Shown: positions 6,484 through 12,148 of the stretch, one piece after another
Numbering within the stretch: the stretch's first letter is position 1
Layout of the letters: the number at the start of each line of letters is the position of its first letter
DNA from: Cyclobacteriaceae bacterium
Lineage (GTDB): Bacteria; Bacteroidota; Bacteroidia; Cytophagales; Cyclobacteriaceae
Assembly (NCBI GenBank): GCA_029882675.1
Contig: JAOUKJ010000072.1
Span: 1 to 12,148 of the forward strand
Direction: 5' to 3'
Length of the DNA: 12,148 bases
Notes under the pieces: generated by a model
What the model saw: only the letters and a program-made list of their open reading frames with translations
Database searches by the model: none
What the model was told of the DNA's origin: nothing
Made by a program: the position numbers and the translations under genes

Positions 6484-7962
6484 ATGCAACAGTATGACCT
6501 GATTATTATTGGGGCAGGGCCGGCGGGGTACGCGGCAGCCATGCGGGCGGTTGATTACAAGAAAAAAACTTTACTTATCGAAAAAAAACGGATTGGAGGC
6601 GCTGGAATAGAGAATGGTGCCTTGTCTTCCAAAACCTGGTGGGAATTGGCCCGGGAGACCCGTGTCATGAACAAAACCTTTGAGAATTATCATATCGCCC
6701 GACCTGAAATCAGTTTTTCAGAGTTGAAAACACATGTACACAACGCCATTACAGAACGACGTTCCCTGCTGGAAGAACATATTACACTTCTGGAGCAGTC
6801 CAAATGTAAGGGGTTACTTACCCTCAAGATTGGACATGCCAGTTTGCTGAATGAAAATGAAGTGGAAATTGTCAATGATGGCCTGGAGACCGTATACGGA
6901 AAGTATATCATTCTGGCCACCGGCAGCAGGCCCCGATATTTGCATGGCATACCCATTGATGAAAAAATTATTATGACCAGCGATGGCATTGAGCAAATGC
7001 AGAATTTTCCGGAGAGCATGGTCATACTTGGAGCGGGTGTTATCGGTTGCGAATTTGCCACAATATTTTCTGGATTTGGAAGGACTAAGGTGCATTTAAT
7101 CGATAAAGGAAACCGAATTTTACCCTTTGAGGACGATGATATCGTGAAGGTGATTGAGGATAATATGGAAGCGGATGGTGTACTTATTCATCGTAATTCA
7201 CGTTTGACAAAAATGGAAATAGTGGAGGGAAAGGTGAAATACCAACTGAAATATGAAGATGGGAGGGAGGAGGTTTTTTATGTTGAAAAAGCCCTTGTTT
7301 CAGTGGGGCGGATTCCCAACTATGACAACCTGTGGAATGGTAATATTAATATTGGCCTGACCCCCCGCGGGATAACTGATCAGGAAACCCAAACCAGTGT
7401 GCCCAATATTTTTGCCGTTGGTGATCTTACTGCTGACATAGCCCTGGTGAATGTTGCAGAGTTGGAAGGGCGTTACGCCGTGGAGAAAATATTTGGTGAC
7501 CCGGAGCGTAACCTCGTCTATGAGAATATTTCCACGATTATGTTTCTCAACCCGGAAGTGGCTGGCGTGGGCCTGAATGAAAATCAGGCACAGGAAAAAG
7601 GGCTCGACTATAAGGTGGTTACCCTGGATTATAAATGCATAGCACGGGCCATTGCGGAACGCAATACGCAGGGATTTATAAAGCTATTGGTGACCAATGA
7701 TGATGATATGAAAATACTGGGTATGCGGGTGGTAGGCAACCATGCTTCCAATGCCATCCAGGCAGTGGCCTTGCTGATATCTATGGATAAAGGCATAGAA
7801 GAACTCGCTGAATGTGTTCACCCTCACCCTTCAGTTACAGAGGGAATTCAGGAATGTGTGCGCATGCTTATGGGAAAATCCATGCTTAAACCTTCAGCCT
7901 TTGAGGTGAGGCTGTCCTGCAGGAAGTATCAGGACGGAAAATATCACCACCTTGAGTTTTAG
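6484..7962 (+). CDS. Dihydrolipoamide dehydrogenase-like flavoprotein lacking the redox disulfide
   Basis: The 492-residue protein has the full layout of the class I pyridine nucleotide-disulfide oxidoreductases: FAD-binding GAGPAG (10-15), ATGSRP (145-150), NAD-binding GAGVIGCE (183-190), the second FAD motif FAVGDLT (310-316), and a C-terminal dimerisation domain with HPHPSVTE (446-453). The active-site His448/Glu453 pair is kept. The redox motif, normally GGTCLNVGCIPSK in Lpd, reads GGAGIENGALSSK (38-50), so both cysteines are replaced (Gly41, Ala46). It therefore cannot do classical dithiol/disulfide exchange on lipoamide, although FAD and NAD(P) binding look intact. Possible roles are an NAD(P)H-dependent flavin oxidoreductase or a transhydrogenase-like activity; SthA also lacks one of the two cysteines. 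No 2-oxoacid dehydrogenase subunit lies nearby. The ATG is the natural start, four residues before DLIIIGAGPAG. It converges with the IYD-like gene, leaving 60 bases between them. Confidence 0.88.
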   Translation: MQQYDLIIIGAGPAGYAAAMRAVDYKKKTLLIEKKRIGGAGIENGALSSKTWWELARETRVMNKTFENYHIARPEISFSELKTHVHNAITERRSLLEEHITLLEQSKCKGLLTLKIGHASLLNENEVEIVNDGLETVYGKYIILATGSRPRYLHGIPIDEKIIMTSDGIEQMQNFPESMVILGAGVIGCEFATIFSGFGRTKVHLIDKGNRILPFEDDDIVKVIEDNMEADGVLIHRNSRLTKMEIVEGKVKYQLKYEDGREEVFYVEKALVSVGRIPNYDNLWNGNINIGLTPRGITDQETQTSVPNIFAVGDLTADIALVNVAELEGRYAVEKIFGDPERNLVYENISTIMFLNPEVAGVGLNENQAQEKGLDYKVVTLDYKCIARAIAERNTQGFIKLLVTNDDDMKILGMRVVGNHASNAIQAVALLISMDKGIEELAECVHPHPSVTEGIQECVRMLMGKSMLKPSAFEVRLSCRKYQDGKYHHLEF

Positions 7963-8022
7963 CATGACAAGAAAGGATTGATTCCATTTACAATTCTCCC
8001 ATTCTCATCACTCAAATAACAT

Positions 8023-8706
8023 CTATTCATAAAAAACACCCACTTCATTTAATCCCTTCCTTTTAATATCAGGCACCAGGGCATCTTCGGCCGGATAGCC
8101 AACAGGAATAAGCAGAAAAGGCCTTTCATTTTCGGGTCTTTTGAGGATTTTTGTGAGGAAATTCATCGGGCTGGGTGTATGCGTGAGGGACACCAATCCG
8201 GCCTGATGGATGGCCGTGAGTAAAAAACCACAGGCCAGGCCAACAGATTCATTGACGTAGTAATTGTTTTTCTTCTTCCCATGTTCATCCAGTTCAAAAA
8301 CTCTTTTAAAAACAGCAATCAGGTATGGTGCATCCTCCAGAAAGGGTTTCTTCCAGTCGGTACCCAGGGGAGCCAGGTCTTTGAGCCATTCTTCACTCAT
8401 GCGGTGATGATAGCTTTCATATTCTTCCTTTTCAGCGGCCTCCCGTATTTTTTTCCTGATCTCCCGATTGGAGATCACGCAGAATGTCCACGGTTGTTTA
8501 TGGGCCCCGGATGGAGCCGTTGAAGCGGATTTGATGAGGTTTTCGATGACTTCCCTTTGGATGGGCCTGGCCGATATATCGCGTACCGACCTTCTGCATT
8601 GCAAGTATTGGAAATACTCGATTGATTTTCTAAGGGATTCTTCAGGTGTGAAGGACAAGGACTGATAGGGGATAAATGGATGACTTTTCCGATAACTATT
8701 TTTCAT
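8023..8706 (-). CDS. Nitroreductase-fold FMN enzyme, iodotyrosine deiodinase (IYD)-like
   Basis: A 227-residue soluble protein of the nitroreductase superfamily: RRSVR (38-42, FMN phosphate site), TAPSGAHKQPW (63-73), ESVGLACGFLLTAIHQAGL (153-171), then 'PVGYPAEDALVPDIKRK' (201-217). This wording is close to that of animal iodotyrosine deiodinase, with TAPSGA, LACG, VGYP and VPDLKRK in the same order. In human IYD, Glu157, Tyr161 and Lys182 grip the halotyrosine zwitterion; by hand alignment they fall on Glu95, Tyr99 and Lys120 here, with identical spacing (4 and 21 residues). The expected chemistry is FMN-dependent reductive dehalogenation of halotyrosines, fed electrons by an unidentified reductase. 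Bacterial homologues, including one from Haliscomenobacter (Bacteroidota), have been studied, but their natural role is unclear. A generic nitroreductase or other FMN reductase is the alternative. The ATG at 8706 precedes 37 residues without signal or membrane segment. Confidence 0.85.
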   Translation of the reverse strand: MKNSYRKSHPFIPYQSLSFTPEESLRKSIEYFQYLQCRRSVRDISARPIQREVIENLIKSASTAPSGAHKQPWTFCVISNREIRKKIREAAEKEEYESYHHRMSEEWLKDLAPLGTDWKKPFLEDAPYLIAVFKRVFELDEHGKKKNNYYVNESVGLACGFLLTAIHQAGLVSLTHTPSPMNFLTKILKRPENERPFLLIPVGYPAEDALVPDIKRKGLNEVGVFYE

Positions 8707-8783
8707 GCCTTTTTTAGATTAAATGAATGGATACTTGTTAAATAACTCCTTCTTATAAAATATTATATTCGAACAGTATTGAG

Positions 8784-8791
8784 CAAAATTA
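8784..8791 (-). promoter_or_regulatory. Possible -7 box for the IYD-like gene
   Basis: Read on the - strand this is TAATTTTG, a full match to TAnnTTTG, 77 bases upstream of the ATG at 8706. No TTG at the usual -33 distance was found, so the promoter call rests on one short box. Confidence 0.3.
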
Positions 8792-8908
8792 GCTTAATTC
8801 ATTAAATGTCATCACTGTAAAAGGCAGGAAGATTGTTTTAGACTTTTAAGCAAAAAGTGGTTTAACTCCCTAATCCTGTAGATCGGGAAAAACGAAAATC
8901 TCCATTGA

Positions 8909-8941
8909 TACTTCGGGACTCTGCCCCGGAGTAGTTTTTTT
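8909..8941 (+). terminator. Orphan intrinsic-terminator-like hairpin
   Basis: The left arm tacttcggg (8909-8917) pairs with cccggagta (8925-8933), nine pairs with one G-T wobble and a 7-base loop, followed after one G by seven T's (8935-8941). It is oriented for + strand transcripts, but the gene to the left runs the other way and the FAS1 gene starts about 100 bases further on. It may end a small RNA or antisense transcript, or act as an attenuator in a long FAS1 leader. Confidence 0.55.
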
Positions 8942-9043
8942 GAATGGTTTATATAAGATGGAAAAAAGTTTGTTAAAATGATTAGGTAAGTGATAAGATT
9001 TTACTAAATTACATTAAATTTTGACTATAAAAACGACTTAAAA

Positions 9044-10090
9044 ATGAGAATATTATCTGGAAAAATACTGACGACGTTGTTGTTTACTGCGTCTTTGGTG
9101 CTAATAGGGCTAAATGGTTGTAAAAAGGAGGACGAGGGTCCAACACAAACTATTTGGGAAATTGTTGAAGGAAATGCCGACCTGTCACAAATGATGACAG
9201 AGCTACAAACTGCAGGATTGGATACTGAATTGAAGTCCTCTGCGGGTAATTATACATTGTTTGTGCCAAGTAACCTGGCAATGAATAATTTACTGGCCAC
9301 ACTGGGATTGGAGGATTTTACGCCGATCAAAGCAGTGGTTACCCAGGCTGTGTTGGAATATCATATTGCCAATCAAAAATTACTGCTGGCGGACATGGTT
9401 GAAGGCAATGAAATAACTACTCAACAAGGGGAAAAAATTGCGGTGATCGCTGGCCAGCAATTGCAAAGCGGAGCTTCGAAGCCTTCCGGTTTTGAGCAGG
9501 CAGACCTTGAGGCGACCAATGGGGTAGTGCATATAATCGATGTAGTTCTGGTGCCCCCGTCTATTGGTGCTATCGTGCTTCAAACACTGGGTACTGTGGC
9601 GCAACCCATTTTCCTGGGAGCTAATTTTTCCGTATTAGCGGAAGCCATTGTTGTGGCAGACGGTTTTGCGATTGGGGCTACTTTGCCCTCCATTACTTCT
9701 TTGCTCATCAACCAGACAGCGGGCGTAAGTTATACGGTTTTTGCTCCGGTTGATGGGGTTTTTGCGTTAGGAGGAATCACCGTAGGCAGTTTCACCGGGC
9801 AGGAATGGTATGGGCTTATCCTCAATCATATTGTGGCGGGTAATTATGGAAATGGAGGAAGTGGTCAAACGGCCTTTTCACCCGGGATGCAATTGGATAC
9901 ACAGGCGGGATTTAAACTGACTGTACTCGCCATTGATGCGCCGTTGGACGCTACGAAAGGCATTACTTCAGGGGTGGTCATTGACTCGAATGGGGATATT
10001 ACACCCGAAGCACAGATTGCGGTTGAAAACGCGGCACCAGCAGGTAACGGGACGGTTCATGCATTAGCCGGCATTCTCAGTCCCAACTAA
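9044..10090 (+). CDS. Lipoprotein with two fasciclin (FAS1) domains
   Basis: The 348-residue product starts with a lipoprotein signal, lipobox LNGC (Cys26) followed by KKEDEG, so it is probably anchored at the outer membrane or cell surface. Two FAS1 domains follow. The first (about 36-170) has TIWEIVEGN, YTLFVPSN (70-77), the LEYHI core (Tyr106-His107) and the closing ATNGVVHIIDVVLVP. The second (about 173-347) has ITSLLINQT, YTVFAPVDGVF (from 230), LNHIVAGN and the closing NGTVHALAGILSP. FAS1 domains mediate adhesion or binding to polymers and other proteins; the ligand here is unknown. The second domain lacks the Tyr-His pair (Asn-His instead) and is rich in Gly, Ala and Thr. The gene appears to be a single transcription unit ending at the bidirectional terminator 10116-10146, shared with the convergent SOD-like gene. 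Confidence 0.92.
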   Translation: MRILSGKILTTLLFTASLVLIGLNGCKKEDEGPTQTIWEIVEGNADLSQMMTELQTAGLDTELKSSAGNYTLFVPSNLAMNNLLATLGLEDFTPIKAVVTQAVLEYHIANQKLLLADMVEGNEITTQQGEKIAVIAGQQLQSGASKPSGFEQADLEATNGVVHIIDVVLVPPSIGAIVLQTLGTVAQPIFLGANFSVLAEAIVVADGFAIGATLPSITSLLINQTAGVSYTVFAPVDGVFALGGITVGSFTGQEWYGLILNHIVAGNYGNGGSGQTAFSPGMQLDTQAGFKLTVLAIDAPLDATKGITSGVVIDSNGDITPEAQIAVENAAPAGNGTVHALAGILSPN

Positions 10091-10115
10091 TCAGCAAGAA
10101 AAAATACAGTGATAT

Positions 10116-10146
10116 AAAAATTCCCGACCAGCTATCGGGAATTTTT
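10116..10146. terminator. Bidirectional terminator between FAS1 and SOD-like genes
   Basis: A perfect 12-bp stem (aaaaattcccga at 10116-10127, tcgggaattttt at 10135-10146) with a 7-base loop is flanked by A's on one side and T's on the other, so it works in both directions. It lies 25 bases after the FAS1 stop and overlaps the stop codon (10145-10147) of the leftward SOD-like gene by two bases. Confidence 0.85.
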
Positions 10147-10735
10147 ATTTTCCGTTGATCAACCCACAAGCGAGTATGGGATTGGAATGCGTATGATCAG
10201 GAATATGTGTGGAATCACACTCCAGTATAAAATCATAGGGATTATAGTGTATGGCCACTAACTTCCCCAAAATATCGGTATTATTGCCACTATCTATGCT
10301 CCATAGATCGGTTTGTATAGTCAGGGTACCCCTGCCTTCATCATCGATGAGCATATTGCCCACATCACCTGCCAAAGGCTTGCCCCATGACTCGCCCATA
10401 CTCAACACTTCACAGTAATTGTCGGTCGTTTCCATGTTCCAATACCCACCCGGATTATCACAGTCCCCCTCATGGAGATGTACAGCCCTGATGGCTCCGG
10501 GCCTTTGTCCGGAAACGGTGATTGTCATCTGTACCGCCCCGTCTTTTTGTATAGCAAATACACTTCCGATTTCCTCAACCACCCCATTATATATTGCAAA
10601 AGAATAAATGGAACCACCGGCCGTTACCGGTTTTTCTTCTTCGTTACACCCCGATGCCGTTATCGCGATTGAGAGGGCTATCAGTTGGATCAAATGAAGG
10701 AAGTTCCGGTGTATATGGTTACTTGTTTTGAACAT
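10145..10735 (-). CDS. Cu/Zn-superoxide-dismutase-like lipoprotein with degraded zinc site
   Basis: From ATG 10735 the product has 196 residues. A longer frame begins with TTG at 10744, but that codon lies inside the likely -7 box. A lipobox ASGC (Cys30) marks an envelope lipoprotein. SodC-fold landmarks follow in order: VHLHEGDC (His86, His88, Cys92), PGGYWNM in place of GGHFNP, PLAGDVGNM (Asp124), VAIHYNPYD (His163) and LACGLI (Cys190). The copper ligands His86, His88 and His163 are kept, and so are the two cysteines of the conserved disulfide. There is no histidine between His88 and His163, so the bridging His (Tyr98 here) and both other zinc histidines are missing; only the zinc Asp remains. 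The conserved Arg before ACG is also gone (Ile187). A His cluster, THIPDHTHS (176-184), precedes the last strand. Dismutase activity is doubtful; copper binding or a structural role is possible. Confidence 0.8.
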   Translation of the reverse strand: MFKTSNHIHRNFLHLIQLIALSIAITASGCNEEEKPVTAGGSIYSFAIYNGVVEEIGSVFAIQKDGAVQMTITVSGQRPGAIRAVHLHEGDCDNPGGYWNMETTDNYCEVLSMGESWGKPLAGDVGNMLIDDEGRGTLTIQTDLWSIDSGNNTDILGKLVAIHYNPYDFILECDSTHIPDHTHSNPILACGLINGK

Positions 10736-10741
10736 CAAGGG

Positions 10742-10770
10742 CAAAGTTAATGCAAATAATATTATTACAA
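10742..10770 (-). promoter_or_regulatory. Promoter of the SOD-like gene, possibly giving a leaderless mRNA
   Basis: On the - strand, TTG (10770-10768) is followed after 18 bases by TAACTTTG (10749-10742), a full match to the Bacteroidota consensus. The last G of the -7 box is seven bases before the A of the ATG at 10735, so transcription would begin at or next to the start codon. Confidence 0.5.
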
Positions 10771-10829
10771 TTTATACTTGTCCTGCCATTTGCCTCGTTG
10801 ATATGCTTTTGCCTGTTATCCTGACCCAA

Positions 10830-12148
10830 TCACCTCAGCAACTCATCAAAGGTAAGCGTCACATAATACATCGCCCCGATATTGGGCCCTCCCAGGCTCA
10901 TGAAATATTTTTTGTTCATGATATTGGAACCGCCCAGTTTAATCTGACTTTTCAGATTTTTAAGTTTATAGCTGACCTGGGCATCCATGGTGCTGAAAGC
11001 CGGTACGGAACCATTGGCTGATAACGTAAAGGAGGATTCCCACCAAAATTCTGATTGCCAGCGGTATGATACATTAAATCCCAGGTTCTCTGTGAGTTTG
11101 CGGTTGCCAAATGTGAAATTGACCTTATGCTCGGGTGTATTGAACTCGGCAATAAATCCCTCCGGTACATTGTTGATAATATTCCAGCTATAATTTGTTC
11201 CCAGGTTGTAACCTTTTAGTAGTTGATAGGTCAATCCCAAGGCCAGGCCCTGGGACGTGATCTGGTGGTTTATGTTAGAATAAATCTGATATGTATTGAG
11301 GTTGGTTCCGTTGAGTAAGGTGGCATAATTGGGTGTGCCTTCCAATGCCGGATCCGGATTGTAAGAGTACCCATACCCATCCGGGTCGTCTAGGGCCTGG
11401 ATTGTGGTAAATTCTTCGGCCTTACGTACCCTTATCCCGGCAATAAAATTGTTGTAAATATTATAATACCAGGAAAGGTCGATCATGAAACTATTGTTAA
11501 TCAGGCTTTTGTAACCGATTTCAAAGGCTTTTACCTTTTCCGGTTCCACGGGTTTTGCTTCAGTAAATGGTTTAAGCATGGTCAGGTTAGCGGGATTGAA
11601 GATGTCACCTGGCCGGGCACCTGCCTCAAAAACGGCTGTTGAATAATCCTGAACCGAATAACCTTCATATCCGAGTGGTATTCCTTTTGAGGATAGTTGG
11701 GTAATATTATATGCTTCATAATATTGCGGCAAACCTCCCAGCAATCGGGCAGACAATATATTCAGGTCAATGTGTTGGCCCTGTGTAGTGGGGATGCGAA
11801 AACCGGTCTGGTAAGAAAACCGTAGGTTATGACTTTTGGCCAGTTTAAAAACTGTGGAAATCCTGGGGTTCACCTGACCTTTAAAGTTTTCATTTTTATC
11901 ATAACGTACCGATCCCGAAAGCTTTATTTTGTCGTTGGCAATGGGTTTCGCAGCCTGGAGGTAGGCTCCGAATTCACTGATGGTGATGTTATTTCCTAAG
12001 GTGTCGGGGAAGATGGTTCCGTTGGAGTTCAGATCATATAAGCGGAAAGAGGCTCCGGCCTGAAGAGCTATGAAGTCAATTTCGTTTTTAAAATCGTATT
12101 GGGCCTCAGTCTGATACATCCGGGTATTGTCATTAAATTTAGGGCGAG
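10830..12148 (-). CDS. TonB-dependent receptor, C-terminal barrel (partial)
   Basis: About 438 residues are visible. The frame runs on through the right edge without a stop (RPKFNDNTR precedes the first in-window Met at 12119), so that Met is internal and the plug domain lies outside. Barrel features typical of Bacteroidota TonB-dependent receptors are clear: LSGSVRYDKNENFKGQVNPR, then KLAKSHNLRFSYQTGFRIPT, the 'FEIGYKSLINNSFMIDLSWYYNIYNNFI' strand-loop-strand, 'GTNYSWNIINNVP', 'HKVNFTFGNRKL' and a terminal strand YYVTLTFDELLR. The 'P-R-x-S-x-x-F-K-L ... LRFSYQTGFR-x-P' pattern is a common family signature. It imports a large ligand (siderophore, vitamin, oligosaccharide or peptide) across the outer membrane using TonB energy; nothing visible identifies the ligand, and no SusD partner follows. 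The last residue is Arg rather than the usual aromatic. Confidence 0.9.
   Translation of the reverse strand, partial: RPKFNDNTRMYQTEAQYDFKNEIDFIALQAGASFRLYDLNSNGTIFPDTLGNNITISEFGAYLQAAKPIANDKIKLSGSVRYDKNENFKGQVNPRISTVFKLAKSHNLRFSYQTGFRIPTTQGQHIDLNILSARLLGGLPQYYEAYNITQLSSKGIPLGYEGYSVQDYSTAVFEAGARPGDIFNPANLTMLKPFTEAKPVEPEKVKAFEIGYKSLINNSFMIDLSWYYNIYNNFIAGIRVRKAEEFTTIQALDDPDGYGYSYNPDPALEGTPNYATLLNGTNLNTYQIYSNINHQITSQGLALGLTYQLLKGYNLGTNYSWNIINNVPEGFIAEFNTPEHKVNFTFGNRKLTENLGFNVSYRWQSEFWWESSFTLSANGSVPAFSTMDAQVSYKLKNLKSQIKLGGSNIMNKKYFMSLGGPNIGAMYYVTLTFDELLR

Larger units (their letters stand above)
8707..9043. other. 337-base divergent intergenic region
   Basis: The region separates the leftward IYD-like gene from the rightward FAS1 gene. 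It contains a possible -7 box for the leftward gene (8784-8791), a terminator-like hairpin on the + strand (8909-8941) and an AT-rich stretch before the FAS1 ATG. Upstream of that ATG, TAAATTTTG at 9015-9023 is one base longer than the TAnnTTTG consensus and has no well-spaced TTG, so I do not call it a promoter. I see no ORF, tRNA or repeat here. Confidence 0.6.

Noticed and set aside
6484..8706. Lpd-like and IYD-like genes as a two-gene electron-transfer operon
   Set aside because: They are convergent on opposite strands and so cannot be co-transcribed; only a functional link by proximity remains, without direct evidence.
9015..9023. TAAATTTTG as the -7 box of the FAS1 gene
   Set aside because: The spacing inside the box is one base too long and no TTG lies at the correct distance upstream.
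10736..10744. Three-residue N-terminal extension of the SOD-like protein starting at TTG 10744
   Set aside because: The codon is TTG, lies within the TAACTTTG promoter box, and the ATG at 10735 already provides a complete lipoprotein signal.
10728..11021. Plus-strand open frame of 97 codons between the SOD-like and TonB receptor genes
   Set aside because: Most of it is antisense to the receptor barrel; the non-overlapping part holds the SOD-like promoter. The translation shows no coherent family.
1..12148. CRISPR array, tRNA/rRNA genes, complete insertion sequence, toxin-antitoxin or phage-defence genes
   Set aside because: I read both strands and found no tandem spaced repeats, no tRNA-like cloverleaf, and no matching protein families.

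Overview
The window looks like a chromosomal segment from a member of the Bacteroidota, most likely a Cytophagales/Saprospirales-type marine or environmental lineage. The evidence is AT-rich intergenic DNA, starts without Shine-Dalgarno sequences, several TAnnTTTG-type -7 boxes, many short-lipobox lipoproteins, a TonB-dependent receptor, a FAS1 lipoprotein and a two-lobed M16 lipoprotein peptidase. I see no phage, CRISPR, plasmid or complete insertion sequence. The only mobile-element trace is the 3' end of a REP-associated tyrosine transposase (RAYT) gene.

Layout, left to right. 1-994 (+): the tail of an unidentified ORF, a small outer-membrane beta-barrel protein, and, overlapping its stop codon, the RAYT remnant. 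1021-3012 (+): a long-form, animal-like urocanate hydratase standing alone without other histidine-utilisation genes in view. 3205-6180 (+): a large M16 zinc metallopeptidase lipoprotein behind a plausible Bacteroidota promoter. 6181-6483: a 303-base gap with a strong intrinsic terminator. 6484-7962 (+): a dihydrolipoamide-dehydrogenase-like flavoprotein that lacks both redox-active cysteines. 8023-8706 (-), convergent with it: a nitroreductase-fold protein with the substrate-binding Glu-Tyr-Lys set of iodotyrosine deiodinase. 8707-9043: a 337-base divergent intergenic region with a terminator-like hairpin that no visible gene explains. 9044-10090 (+): a two-domain FAS1 lipoprotein. 10145-10735 (-): a Cu/Zn-superoxide-dismutase-like lipoprotein that has lost its zinc-site histidines. 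These two converge on a 12-bp bidirectional terminator. 10830 to the right edge (-): the C-terminal barrel of a TonB-dependent receptor.

The genes do not form one pathway. Most are single transcription units with their own signals. The common thread is cell-envelope proteins (beta-barrel, M16, FAS1, SOD-like, TonB receptor) mixed with soluble flavin or NAD enzymes (urocanase, Lpd-like, IYD-like). The points most worth a second look are three enzyme-family members with altered active sites (Lpd-like without its disulfide, SOD-like without its zinc site, RAYT remnant with His in place of the likely catalytic Tyr) and the bacterial iodotyrosine-deiodinase homologue. I did not find a convincing new multi-gene system. 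All family calls come from reading the translated sequence and from remembered family motifs, not from database searches.
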